Below are positions 1 to 11,571 of a stretch of DNA of 64,000 nucleotides, piece after piece (the stretch's first letter is position 1; every line of letters begins with the position of its first letter). Both the position numbers and the translations under genes were made by a program. The notes below the pieces were generated by a model. The model was not told where the DNA came from, did no database searches, and saw nothing but the letters and a program-made list of their open reading frames with translations. Source of the stretch: Oidiodendron maius Zn (lineage: Eukaryota; Ascomycota; Leotiomycetes; Myxotrichaceae); contig KN832880.1 in NCBI GenBank assembly GCA_000827325.1, positions 352,803 through 416,802 of the forward strand, in the 5' to 3' direction.

Positions 1-725
1 CCTTGAGCAGTGTGCGTGCCGCTGCGAAAGCCATTCTCCAGAAGTCGAACAACCAAGTCAACATCCTTGTCAACAACGCCGGTATCATGGCTCTGACCAA
101 GTTGGGGCACACGAAAGACGGCTTTGAAATGCAGTTTGGAGTCAACCACCTCGCCCATTTTCTGCTTTTTGAGCTCTTAAAGCCAGCTCTCCTCGCCAGC
201 GCCAGCTCTGAATTCTCATCTCGAGTCGTCAACCTCTCTTCTTCCGCTCATCACGTAGCGTCGATCAATGAATCAGGTAACTACAATTTTGAGAAGACTG
301 AATATAATGACTGGGTTTCATATGGACAATCAAAGACCGCCAATATCTATATGACCAACGAGATCGAGCGGCGCTACGGATCGCGAGGACTTCACGCGAC
401 GAGTGTTCATCCTGGCGCGATCGCAACGGCGCTCACGCAGCATATGGACCCTGCAATGTTAGAAGCGTGGATAAAGGACGAAAATGCGTACAAAATGATG
501 AAATCGCCAGAGCAGGGCGCTGCATCGACGGTGTGGGCTGCGATTGGGCAAGAATGGGAGAAGAAGGGCGGGGAATATCTTGCTGAGTGCGGCAAAACAA
601 CCCGTGGAAATGACAATCACGAGATCACCGGTACAGGGTTTGCAGGGCATGCTTATGATCCCGAGAAAGAAGCTCGGCTCTGGAAAGATTCGCTGAAGAT
701 GGTGGGGATGACAGACGATCAGTAG
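1..725 (+). CDS. Short-chain dehydrogenase/reductase, 5' end off window
   Basis: This is the C-terminal part of a NAD(P)-dependent oxidoreductase of the classical SDR family. The frame is open through the left edge, and the first in-frame start-like codon is TTG, so the true start lies outside. Visible landmarks are the NNAG motif that stabilises the central sheet, the active-site Ser in the NLSSSAH stretch, and the YxxxK catalytic pair in YGQSK. A typical SDR follow-on (SVHPGAIAT) comes next. The N-terminal Rossmann TGxxxGxG motif must lie upstream. The divergence from polyketide-type SDRs and the NHLAHFLL stretch resemble the retinol-dehydrogenase/WW-oxidoreductase-like group common in fungi. 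The substrate cannot be named. It is convergent with a broken Diels-Alderase-like gene just downstream, which may point to a former secondary-metabolite locus (inference). Confidence 0.9.
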   Translation, partial: LSSVRAAAKAILQKSNNQVNILVNNAGIMALTKLGHTKDGFEMQFGVNHLAHFLLFELLKPALLASASSEFSSRVVNLSSSAHHVASINESGNYNFEKTEYNDWVSYGQSKTANIYMTNEIERRYGSRGLHATSVHPGAIATALTQHMDPAMLEAWIKDENAYKMMKSPEQGAASTVWAAIGQEWEKKGGEYLAECGKTTRGNDNHEITGTGFAGHAYDPEKEARLWKDSLKMVGMTDDQ

Positions 726-889
726 TCCGCGTTGAACAGAAGTAGCAGGAATAATAAGGTCCTTTTCACTATTTCTACCTGATATCCTCTTGTCAGTTGC
801 TGCTACGTCTTTAGAAGATGCCAGGCTAGATAGTCAAGTATAGTGGGAATGAGCTATGTATTCGATAAAACTTGAAGTCAATTCTTTCC

Positions 890-1268
890 TTACACTACCG
901 TTGCAACCTTGGCATATGAGAAAATAGTCCCGTTTCTAAAGCTCCCCGAGACTAAGACGAACAGGTCTGCCGTGGAAAGTGATGCAAACCCTTGAGGTCC
1001 CGACTCCAGAAATTCGAGGACAGTACTCTCGTTCGTCAATGACGCAGAGACGGCGTCAAAGTACCACCTTTGCACCAGGGAGTGTTAATCAGTTCTGAAT
1101 TCGTTCCTAATTTTATCCTGTTCTGTGGGGACTACTTACCAGTCGTAGGAAGTGTCATTTGGGCCTGACGTTAGCTTTTCGACCATCAAGTCCATCCCAT
1201 TGCGACATATACTCTGCTTCAACAGGGCCGTCGTAGATGATATTCTGCAGCTCAGTTACCTTCCCAGA
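890..1268 (-). pseudogene. Diels-Alderase-like (DA/CrtC-like lipocalin fold) gene relic
   Basis: On the minus strand, 1067-890 encodes a stretch beginning WYFDAVSASLTNES. A GTAAGT intron (1068-1139) joins it to an upstream exon ending NDTSYDW, giving the block TSYDWWYFDAVS. That block is a hallmark of the N-terminal domain of fungal Diels-Alderase-like proteins, which are related to the AttH/CrtC hydratase fold. Upstream, the matching frame (DGRKANVRP) is displaced by one base near 1160, so the exon carries a frameshift. The N-terminus and the entire second domain are absent: the frame stops at 890 and the SDR gene follows. I read this as a truncated, frameshifted relic. The family call rests on one strong motif and general length logic. 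Confidence 0.5.
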
Positions 1269-1911
1269 CCAACATCAGAAGAGACGCGGCGGGTAAGAAC
1301 GGTAGCAAAACGAGTCCTGGTCATTTGAGCGACCTCTGGACTGGATCACATCGCACCTATCGAGGTATCCAACACGTCATATATACGAGTGAACTTGTCA
1401 ATTCCAATCTCATTTTTCTAACTCATATTATTTACGACAAAGCTGCAAATGCTGGTAGAACGGAAATGTCGACGAACTATCCAGCTTTGGGGTTAGATTC
1501 ATCGGAGCTGCGGAAAGATACCGACGCCGGTGGCGAGGGAAGGGGATTGAAGGCTTTAATCGTCGGCCGGTGTAAGCGAGCCGACGATTAGTAATTTGCG
1601 TCGCTCGTTATAAGGATATTCTCTCCGCCTTTCGATTTCCACAACTTTGTTGTGGAACCGAACCCATTTCATTTCAACCTGAAACCACTCAGTCTGCATT
1701 ACTATAGCAATAACCCTGGGATCTTGGCATAATCTGCTGTTTTTTTCACTCTTCTCACAGTCCTCTTTTACCTTGACGGATACATTTTCACCCCCACCCC
1801 CCCTCGGAATTTACCACTGCACCTTGTTCACTGGCGAAGTGGTTCATCCTTACACTTCACTTTGGGGGTTGACACTTCAATTCAGCAAGAGGCGAGCCAA
1901 GACAGCAGAGT
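1269..1911. other. Intergenic, promoter side of the CENP-B/DUF3425 gene
   Basis: No convincing gene. An 88-codon open frame at 1325-1591 has no recognisable features. The stretch 1740-1910 is rich in CT runs (for example a C-rich tract near 1793-1804), typical of fungal core promoters just before a start codon. Confidence 0.4.
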
Positions 1912-3189
1912 ATGAGTTCCTCCAGGGCCGCGATTCCCCACTCACAGCGCCTCGCGCTACGCCACTATTATCAGACTACCAACCCAAAACCAACTCACTC
2001 TGCTCTTAAAATATGGTTTAAAACTCATTTCGGCCACGAGATCAGTCAGTCCATCGTCAGTCGAAGCCTAAGCGATAGCTTTGCTTGTCTTGACGTCTGT
2101 GTTCCGTCACGTCCAATCGTCTCTAAGTTCCGTGTACGAAACGGCCAATGGCCTTGGATGGATACGTTGCTCTCGGACTGGCTTCAATCAGTAGAGACTC
2201 AGTCTAGTAAAGTGTCGAACGACGTCATCAGACGTAAGGCCAGGCAGATATGGAACGACTCAGACGAGTCCCAGGGGTTAGTGATGCCAAAATTCTCTGC
2301 GGGTTGGATTGCCAAATTTAGGCGAAGACACATGATACGGCATCGGCCCCTCCTAGATCGACACCATTTCGTGGAGACACCAGACCATTTATTAGATAAA
2401 GAATACTCTTCGCAATCACATAGAGGTTCTACACAGACACTCGAACAAGGCTCTATCATAGTTTTACCCCAGTCAAAGACAGCGACAAGGAATGTTCCTA
2501 CCAACAGCACAAGCCCCGATTCCGAACTCAACACAACAACGACCCCTACCTTATCCTCTGATCACCTAATTCACCTTATTCAATACACCGTTTTTCGGGC
2601 ATTAATCTATAATAAGTCTCTACTTCGTACCGTAGCAAATTTTTTAAAAGCACCATATCCCGTAGCATCTAGCAACGAGTCCGCTACACAGCTCTGTGGC
2701 GGCCTGACAGTCATCCGCCCTCTTATTGACCAAAATATCCCCGATTCGCTATATCCAACGCTATTACAGATGAATTGCGTTCACACAGGCTGGATTGATA
2801 TGTTTCCTTTTCCGAAGTTTCGAGATAATCTCATCAAGAGAGGTGTGGATTTTGTGCCCGAAGAAATGCGCCAGGAAATCTGTGGGGATATATTTCCAGA
2901 TTATGTTACACCCATCCTAGGCGATGATGATCATGCGCTACTATCAACACCGCCGTCAACCCCTACGAACAGCGGTGCTAACAATAAGGAATTTGGAGAT
3001 CCAGATGATTACACAGCTGGACGCAGAGGTCTGATTGCCTGGGGTGAGCCGTGGAAAATAGAAAGCTGGGAAGTCACGCCCGGATTTTTGAGGAATTGGG
3101 GATGGGCTTTAGAAGGCTGTGATGATCTGATCCAAGCAAGTAATCGATGGCGTGCACAGAGAAATGAGGAGCTTTTATTACCGATGTAA
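1912..3189 (+). CDS. CENP-B/ABP1-type HTH protein fused to DUF3425
   Basis: This is a single-exon gene of 425 residues. Residues about 8-50 match the N-terminal HTH of fission-yeast ABP1/CENP-B-like proteins (RLALRHYY ... ISQSIVSRSL). Residues about 75-145 match the CENPB/Tc5-type DNA-binding HTH (ends FSAGWIAKFRRRHMI). This pair normally precedes the DDE domain of pogo/Fot1 transposases. Here no DDE domain follows. After a Ser/Thr-rich linker (about 165-215), residues about 230-425 match DUF3425: the WIDMFPFPKFRDNLI block, then WGEPWKIESWEV, FLRNWGWALEGCDDL and NRWRAQRNEE. DUF3425 is normally found C-terminal to a fungal bZIP. The protein is therefore probably a nuclear DNA-binding regulator in which a transposase-type DNA-binding region replaces the bZIP. 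No stop or frameshift interrupts it. Targets are unknown. Confidence 0.85.
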   Translation: MSSSRAAIPHSQRLALRHYYQTTNPKPTHSALKIWFKTHFGHEISQSIVSRSLSDSFACLDVCVPSRPIVSKFRVRNGQWPWMDTLLSDWLQSVETQSSKVSNDVIRRKARQIWNDSDESQGLVMPKFSAGWIAKFRRRHMIRHRPLLDRHHFVETPDHLLDKEYSSQSHRGSTQTLEQGSIIVLPQSKTATRNVPTNSTSPDSELNTTTTPTLSSDHLIHLIQYTVFRALIYNKSLLRTVANFLKAPYPVASSNESATQLCGGLTVIRPLIDQNIPDSLYPTLLQMNCVHTGWIDMFPFPKFRDNLIKRGVDFVPEEMRQEICGDIFPDYVTPILGDDDHALLSTPPSTPTNSGANNKEFGDPDDYTAGRRGLIAWGEPWKIESWEVTPGFLRNWGWALEGCDDLIQASNRWRAQRNEELLLPM

Positions 3190-3607
3190 TATATATATAT
3201 AACTAGATTACCAAAGTTAATCTAACACAAATCCCAACCTAATCTATTTGATTTAGTCTTACGTGCGACACAGCCACACAACCCAGAGTATATAGATCAC
3301 CTCAAATACTATAGTCCTGATAGTTATCTGCTATCGGAAAGGGATTTGTCAGGTATAGCAGAGGATACTCTTATTATATTTTGGGTGCAATAAAAGGGAA
3401 TAGCGATGAACTACCTCCTGCTAGTTGTCAACTTAGTAGGCGGGACCAAGCTTTGAAGTCGTGGGAATCTGATATTGTTGCGTTATATTTGAAAGCGGTA
3501 ACTGCTTAGAGTAATAATACTTCTCCTTGATCTGTCTTCCTAGAGCCATACGACCCAAGTGAAAACATCTGAATATCGTTGATGAAAGCATGTCTTGTCT
3601 GAAAAGC
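3190..3607. other. Intergenic, no gene seen
   Basis: Short TA repeat just after the stop codon (3190-3200), otherwise unstructured AT-moderate sequence. Small open frames here show no recognisable family features. Confidence 0.35.
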
Positions 3608-3993
3608 CTACACCACTGCAACCTCCTCGTTACCCGACGCGGTACCATTCTGTACTGGAGCAGGCTTGGGCTGCTTTGATTCTTTTATCTCCCAGTCTGT
3701 CTCAACTCTCCACTCCCTCGCTAGTTCGCGACGTCCTACCCGTGTGTGTGTCCGTATATCTGCACGGTGAACAGCCGTCTTGTACAGATGCAGCCAGAAG
3801 TTCGATTTGAGGGACCAGGCGCTCCAATACTCGGGCAAGCAGGGTCTTTACAATACCATGCCCAACGACGGGCGCTACAGAGGTCAGCGTTGTCTGCGTC
3901 GGTGTCGCTGTTCGTCAGGTAGTCGAATGGAGTGGATAAGTCAGTGGGAACGTCATCGATGTTGGCTGTGTCGAGTGGCTCGGTCGTGAGCAT
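3608..3993 (-). pseudogene. C2H2 zinc-finger-type protein, frameshifted
   Basis: Two overlapping minus-strand frames together read as one protein. The first (ATG at 3993) is acidic and ends WAWYCKDPACP. The second begins PEYWSAWSLKSNFWLHLYKT and ends at the stop at 3608, followed by a GRRELAREWRVETDW tail. The CxxxxC of one frame and the SNFWLHLYKTAVH of the other form a fungal C2H2-like pattern. The switch falls within a few bases of the second Cys, consistent with loss of one C in a short C run. The gene is small and probably regulatory when intact. It could instead be a sequencing error in a homopolymer. Confidence 0.45.
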
Positions 3994-4399
3994 TGCTTGG
4001 TACTGTAGTTTAGGTCAGACTTGTATTGTTCGGTGCTCGATAGAGCCGCCATTGTGAATTCCGAGCTTCTGTAAACGGTTAGGAATGAGGATTAGGAGGG
4101 CTGCAAAGATACAGTCGGTTGCAAAACCGGCTTCAAGTTTAATACGGGCACAAAGGGATTCCTCGATCTAACCTTATCGGGTTATTTGTAGAAATTTCTC
4201 CTCTGCAAGCAAGGGCCTTAAACACTTGGCTAGGTAAAGGTTATTAGCATGTTGCTAGAATTCTAGAAAGCTCAAATTACTTACTGTGCTGGGTTATATT
4301 TGCCTTTGTTCTAAATTGACAGCCTCAAAAATCTAATCTTTCTGCCTTAGGCCTTAATACCATTTAGCGCCTTAGGCACAAGAACTTAGACAACCTTCA
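3994..4399. other. Intergenic with one short terminal-repeat motif; retroelement target site
   Basis: No gene. It contains one member of the dispersed TACAGTCG/TTGCAAAA repeat at 4110-4134. The last five bases (4395-4399, CTTCA) are the left copy of the retrotransposon target-site duplication. Confidence 0.5.
4110..4134 (+). repeat. Dispersed short terminal-like repeat, copy 1
   Basis: Consensus across the window is TACAGTCGCTTGCAAAACTGGCT, starting with TA as expected for an end of a Tc1/mariner/pogo-type element. Other copies lie at 27367-27391 (reverse), 28994-29020, 47490-47514, 49045-49066, 49608-49632, 51971-51996 (reverse) and 61901-61925. Confidence 0.55.
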
Positions 4400-4682
4400 T
4401 GTTGCGTCGAGTGGGGCTTAATGTAGGTGCACGTGATAGGCTTGTATTTTCAGGTAATAATGCTCTACATTTTCTAAGGGTAGGTTCAACCACCATCTTT
4501 ATACTTCGTGACAGGACTAGAATTCCAAATACAGTCTTAAATAACTTAAATTAAGTAGTTTCAGTATCCTTAATATATACTCCTTTATATAGTCTATAAT
4601 ATTAGTATTCAGAGCTTAAGTATTATTATTTGAGTTGGTTACTCAGTACCGAAACTAGACTAGCTTCCAGGATACTGTAATA
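4400..4682 (-). repeat. LTR (3' copy in element orientation)
   Basis: Direct repeat partner of 11572-11854, same length, differing mainly by transitions. The adjacent target duplication is at 4395-4399. Confidence 0.9.
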
Positions 4683-4938
4683 TATCCTCTTAGTTAAGGC
4701 TACTCTCTTTAATTAGGTGTCTTATATCAACTAATCCTAGCTACCTAATAAAGGCCTAGTATTTCTAGGCTATAAGGACCTTTATAAAGCTGTTAGAAGT
4801 TATCTTATTAATCAATATCCATTTAATTTAAAGCCTCTTTTTAGCTATTTCTTATTATATCTAGTACTAGTGAATATTAATATATTTGAGCTTAGTTACT
4901 AGCTTAATTACTAGTATTAAGACAATTTATATAACGTA

Positions 4939-6790
4939 CTTTATAAGCGACCTGCTTATATATACAACCTGCTCACTTGTTATAACCTAATATTATAAAA
5001 TAATTAATTAAAATCAACAACGCTATTAATTAATTATTATTACATTAAATCATTATTATAAGAAGCCTTTTAATCATTCTGATAGGTCCGCACAGTATGA
5101 CTAGTCTCCCTACATTTACTACATTGCTGTAAAGGCCTAGGTTCACTCCCTTCCCTACCCTTATTTCCACCTAAATTACCACCTAAATCACTACTACTAC
5201 TATTACTAGCCATTAAATCCATTGCCTCCCCTACTAACAGTGACTCTCTCTTCTTTAATCGCTTTTTCTTTAATCGCTAGCGTTTACTAAGCCTCTCGTT
5301 GGCTAATTCAAGCTCAGTAATACATAATCGCAATAAGGCTACCTTATATATAATTGCTACAGAACCCTTAGCAAACTAGTCAATCGCATCGATTATAGGG
5401 GTTAGTAAACTACCCTGGTGTTGGCTTAATCGATTTTTAATAAAGGTTGATTGATTAGTAGCTGTAGTTGCGTTATAAGGCGTCTGGGGTTACTATAACT
5501 AAACTGTCTAGGGATATGATTGAGCAGTTGTTAGGCGAGAACCACTAATATCTAGACCCTCTAGCACCTTTTCAGGGCTAATAGGGGTAATACCAGCCCC
5601 TCTAAACCCTCCCTGGATGTTTTGGAGTGTTATTGCCTCTTGAAATACAACTTTAAATACTGGAAAGAAATCCTCTTTAGTTATATATATCTGGCCACCA
5701 TGTATAAAACCCTCAATTTGCTTCCTATAGGCTGTTTTCAAGGGACTAAAACACCCTATATCTAGTGGCTGGAGTATATATGATAAATAGGGAGGCATAC
5801 AAAGGGTAATGATATTGTATTCCTGGCAGTAGAGCTCGAAATCGGCCAAGTGGTAAGAATTATAGCCATCAAGGACTAAGAGTCGATATACACCCACTTT
5901 TCAAGGCTGTGTATATAATTCAAAGTGCTTAATCCAATCCACACCTATCTCATTTGTAGTCCAGCCATTTTCACTAGGTATAACCCTCCAGTCATATAGT
6001 AATCCACTCTCTTTAAGCCAGGAGCTTAGGATCCAGGTAGCCTTTACAACCACAAATGGGGGAAGTGCCCAGCCAGTGGCATTGACTCCCTGAATAACAG
6101 TAACCTATTCACGATTACCAGGCTGCTTTGATTTAGCTCTGCTACACCTTTCTGAGCTTGTAACCACTATACAGGTAGAGATAACACCCATTAAAAACCC
6201 AGTCTCGTCAAAGTTGTAAATATCTGACTCTACAATCCCATACTTTATAATTGTGTTCTGTAGGAGTCGAAACCACCCCTAAATAAGCTCTAGATCTTTA
6301 TATTTAGCTCTTTGGTAGTTATACTTTCGATTATATCGAGTAACTAGCTCTAGGTAGCGTTTAATAAAGTTGTAGGCCTAGAGCTTACCGATATGATCTG
6401 TAGATCGCTCAGAGAGCAGGCGATTAGCCATATCTTCAACACCACTAATCCGGGGGGGGAATCCTTTTGAATTAAGGTATAAAATATATTGAACAATCAC
6501 TGATTCCTTAGAGTCTGTAAGCTTTCGAGATTTAGGCTGGATATCGCGTTTTGACTTTATACCAGTATATTGCGTACGGAGTGTTGAAAAAGGGATACTA
6601 TAGGTTAAAGCAGCGTATCGTATACTAAGATTAGGGTTATTTTTAAGAGCCTGAAGGGCTAGGATAAGCCTGCTTTCATTGGAATCTAAATCCATATTAA
6701 ATTGTAGTAGAAAAGTGGTAGGGAGTATAAAGGTATATAAAATGCTAATAAAGTAAGCAGGTCGCTTATATAAGCAGGTCGCTTATAAAG
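4939..6790 (-). mobile_element. Fot1/pogo-type DNA transposon nested in the Copia element
   Basis: An 1,852-bp element flanked by TA duplications (4937-4938 and 6791-6792). The terminal inverted repeats begin CTTTATAAGCGACCTGCTTA on both strands. Inside each end the GCGACCTGCTTA unit is repeated once more (well preserved on the right, degraded on the left). Length and TA target are typical of Fot1. It is visibly less TA-drifted than the retroelement around it, so it probably arrived after the retroelement had already decayed. It carries one minus-strand transposase gene. Confidence 0.92.
5070..6695 (-). pseudogene. Fot1-like transposase, in one frame with about ten stops
   Basis: From ATG at 6695 to a TAA at 5070 the minus strand gives 542 codons in a single frame, matching the usual Fot1 transposase length. 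Order: N-terminal HTH (ESRLILALQALKNNPNLSIR), then the DDE domain with NFDETGF (first Asp), LVLDGYNSYHLADF (second Asp) and QPLDIGCFSPLK (third Asp). The C-terminus is basic and ends in a degraded zinc-knuckle (CSKCRETSH). About ten in-frame stops interrupt it, all TAG, TAA or TGA at places where CAG/CGA/TGG would fit, and no frameshift was found. That is the RIP signature. All three catalytic Asp survive, but the copy is not functional as it stands. Confidence 0.85.
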
Positions 6791-9700
6791 TACATTAATC
6801 TACTAGTTATTATATAATAGCTTATATTTGTCTAGTTAAAGCTTAATTTAAGTAAAGAACTAGTACTACTAGTATAACTAAATTGAAGTATATAAAAAGG
6901 CTAGTAATTTAGCTTCAGTTAATAATCTAGTAACTACCTTCTATTTACTAGAGTACTAGTTAATTAGTCTACTAAATAGTTTAAATAAGAACCCTTTAGT
7001 ACTTTTCTAGATATTAGTATTATTAGTATAGGCTATATTAGCTAAATAGTATAGATCTAGATTAACCTAATTACTACTTCCTTCTTAACTATATTTAATA
7101 GCTAGATATTATATATTATATAGATATCTTATAATATATTATACTACTTTAATATATTAAAGACTTGAATTAGTTAAGAATTCAGCTAGTTTATTATTAG
7201 TCTAAGCTAAATTAGGCTTTATATTGATTATAGTATAGCTAATTAAGCTTACTAGAGCCTAATATAGGTATATCTATTAATCTATAGCTTAATCTAGATT
7301 AGCTAAAGCTATATTTATATCTATAGCTATTAGAGTATTAAATCTTAATCCTTTTATAAGATTAAAAGAGGCTATAATCTTCTTAATATATAAGTCCTAG
7401 TAGAGCTAGAGTTTAGTCTCTCTTTAAATTACTTATATCTTTAAGAATTACTTTAGATTTTCTAGATCTTTAAACTTATATTAATTAAATAGCTACTTTT
7501 TAAAGGTAGTATAATTAGCTTTATATTCTAGTAGATATAATATTACTATATTATCTATATAAAAGAAGATAATTAGCTAGCTACTAGTAAAGAGATATAG
7601 TAATTCAGATACTTAAGTTAAGCCTAACTCTTTTAAAGTCTTATTAAACTTATTAAGCTATATAAAGAGTAATCTATATAAGCTATAAAGAGCTTTTAAG
7701 AGTTAATAGACTTTTCTAGAGACTCTAAATCCTTCTAGTTAATATATATATATAGTCTTATCTAGTAAGCTATTAATAAATATATTTATAGTATCTAGCT
7801 ATACTGCTTTTAGGCTAAATTTAACTATTATAGCTATAAGATACCAGAAAATTTAAACTATAAGTATTACTATATATTTATTCTAATTACTTAAAGGCTA
7901 TAAATTATCTTTTATATAGATCTAAGCTTTATATTAGTCTAGAAAGCTATCTTTATTAAATTTATATATAAATATCTACTTTAGAGAGAATAGTTTAATT
8001 ATTAGATCTATAGTTTAATAGTTAATTAAAGTCTAGATACTTCTTTTATCTAGATTCTCTAACTGTTTCTAAGCTACTACTTTAAATTCAGCTATATATA
8101 GGTATCTCTAAATATCTAACTAGCTTCTAGAGAGATTTAGAAGGTTATTCTAATATAGTCTAGCTCTAGTAATTATAGGATAATTAATAAGGAAAGTAGT
8201 ATAATATAGAGTAAGTATTTCTAGCTCTTCTAGATAGACTAGATAGATCTATTACTATAGTTTTAGAGCCTTTTAACCTTCTATTATATTAGATTATACT
8301 AGATCTTATAATATATTATAAGCTTTATAGAGCTTATAGCTTATATTAGTAGATTTAGTAATATCTTAGCTTAGTATTATAGATATTAATACTAATAAAT
8401 CAAATATAGTATTAAATTATAATAGCTAGTTAGCTTTATTAGAACTAGTATTAACTATAATTATATCTTAATTAGCTAGTTTAGATATAATCTTAGATAT
8501 TAGTTTAGATATAGGTTTAGAAGTTAGAAGTATTTCTATTCTCTAAATTTAAATAGTCTTTTTAGGGTTATTTAATCTAATTAGAAGCTATATTTAAATA
8601 CCTAATTTAGTTATATTTAGGCTTATATTTTAAAGTAGTTATATATAGAAATCTTTAATTTTATCCTCTAATTTAGAGCCTTCTAGAGTATATAATTTAA
8701 TTGTCTTTATTACTTTAGAGGCTAGTTCTAAACTTAGATCCCTTAGATTATATCTATTAGTCTTATTAAAGGTTATATCTCTTAAGTATATTATCTACTA
8801 TAAACTAGATATCTAGATTTAGAAGATATTAGTTAAGTTATAGTCTATTAAATATCTAATATAAGCTTTAAGGATAAGCTTTTTAGTCCTTAAGATCTTA
8901 TATTTAAAGGTATAAGCTTTATATCTATAGATCTATATATAGCTATAATAAAGCTTAGAGTCTTTAACCTGTTTATAGGTCTAGAGTCTTTTAATAGAGG
9001 TCTTCTATTAAGCTTTCTATTATAGTAAGCAGTTAGATATATAACCTACTATATAGACTATTTTAAGCTAGAGATAATCTAGAAGCTTTAAATTAATCTA
9101 TATTAATCTAGCTCTTTTAAATATTATACTCTCTAATTATTCTATAGCTTTATTCTAGTCTAGTATATAAAGTATAGTATAATTTTCAGTAATTCCTTTA
9201 GTAGCTAGCTAGCTATTCTATTTCTAGCTAAGAGCCTTTTTACTATCTAGCTAAAATACTCTTACTTAATAGTTCTAGTAGATCTATATATAGACTATAT
9301 AGTCTTTTATAGTCCTTAAAATAGCCTTCTAGATCTTGTTTAGAAGTATATAAATATAGTTTATAGCTATAAGTCTATAGAGAAAGTAAAGAATCTATTT
9401 AATATTAACTAAAGGGTTTTATTTAATTAAATCTATAGCTATAACCTTAAAGAGAGCCTTTAGTTTAGAGTTAGAAACCTTACTAATTACTTTCTTAATC
9501 TTAAATACTAAATAGACTTTATATTTAAGTTAATCTATAGCCTTTATATAATTAATTTAGATACCTTTAGTAGTATAAAGGAGTTATTAGATAGTATCTA
9601 GCTCTATATAGATAAATTACTAGTATAGAATATCTAAAGAGATAGCTAGTTAAAGTTTAGGACTAGTTAATTTAGTATATTTATCTATATATAAAGCTAT

Positions 9701-11571
9701 TAGCTAGCTATTAAAAGACTAATATTTAACTATATAGTAATTATTAATATTATTGATTATATACTAGGTTTAGTCTCCTTTAGTTAACTAGCTATTTATT
9801 TAATTTTAGTATATTCTGCTTTTATTAGCTAGCTTTAAAGAGACTAGATTAGTAGGGAAGTTAAAGCTATAAGAGATATTATTAAGAGTAACTTTATAGT
9901 CTTCTATTAGATATTAAACTATAATATTAATATTACTAGTTTCTAGTATTTTAGTAATATCTCTACTAACTAATATATTATATAGATTTAGAGTATAACT
10001 CTTAAAATATAATTTATTATAATATATATAGATATTTATAACTAAATCTAGAAGGAAACTATTATATAATAGCTAATTAGAACTCTCTTTAGTTAAGAAG
10101 GATTAAACTAAATATATATAGAATATATCTTTTAAGTCTAGCTTTAAATATATAGCCTTTAAATCTAGCTTTAAATATATATAGAATATAACTTTTAAGG
10201 CTAGCTTTAGAGTCTTCTTTTTAGCTATATTTATATCTATATTTATATCTATATTAGCTATATTTAGCTAATTTAATTATATTAGCTAATCTATAAGCTA
10301 GTAAAGTATAGCCTTATATATAGTATCTCTTAACTATTTAGTTATCTTTAATATATTCTAGATAAGCTATTTAATCCTTTAGTTAGGTATCTAGCTAGCT
10401 AGGCTTTTACTAGAGTTTAAAGTCTAGTAGTCTTTATAGAGGTAGTTCTTTCTATATATATAGAGAATCCTGCTTATATTATAAGCTTCTAATTAATTGT
10501 TTTAAGCCTTTTCTAGCTTTTAATTAGCTAGATCCTTTGAATTCTAGCTATCTAGCTAGTCTAGTTTACTAAATACTAAGAAGACTATATACTTTATATA
10601 TATAGCTCTAGAGTTTAGGGACTTCTAGTAGTCTTAGAATATCTAGATTAGCTAATATAGCTTAATATTATAGCTCCCTTCTATTAGTCTAATATTCTAA
10701 ATTAAAAAGAAGATTAGATATTTACTCTAGATAGTCTTAATAAAGTTAAATAAAGGTCTACTATTCTAGGTCTTTAATAAATTAATCTTTTAATACTTTC
10801 TTATAACTATATCCTACTTTAGAAGCTAGAGCTTAACTAGGGTTATATAATCAAATATCTTTAGAGTTTAATACTCTCTAATTAACTATTATTCTCTAGT
10901 CTTTATATTTAGTTAGAACCTTCTTTTAAGGCTTACTAAGATATTATATATTATAAGGTAGTTTATAGTATATATAAGGTAATCCTTTAATATTAACTAT
11001 TAAATCTAGAACCTTATATCCTTAATAAGAGTCTTTTTAGCTATATATTTCTTTTCTTTATATTAATATTAGCTTATAAGGAAGCTATATAACTAAAATT
11101 CAAAGGTTATAAAATCCTTCTATATAATCTATAGCTTTATTTAAGCTGTTTTAATTAATTTAAAGGTTACCCTTTAATATAAATCTTTAAGTTTTAGTTT
11201 AATTAGAGGCTCTAGCTTTATAAGCTTAGAGTCCTTAACCTTAAGGTTAATATACTCCTAAATATCACTCTTTTTAGCTACTGTTTTAACTATTTCAATC
11301 TATTTAAACTAGTTATCTTTACTCTCTAGTATAAAGATAACCTTAATATTAATTGATATATTATATTAAATAGTTATATTATAATATTTGAATATATTTA
11401 GTGTTTTAAGAGATTTCAATAATTATATAACTAGCATACTTTACTTCAATGTTTTTAGGAGGCTTATAGTAGTAGTATCTAATACCTTATAGCTATAGCT
11501 TTCGATTTGATATATTATAGTGTAGTAAATTAAGTATAAAGGTACTTTTTGCATTAATCCGGACTTATAAC

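Noticed and set aside
4683-11571. Possible additional genes in the TA-rich tract
   Set aside because: Apart from the nested Fot1 the tract is decayed retroelement; chance open frames of TA-rich DNA are not genes.
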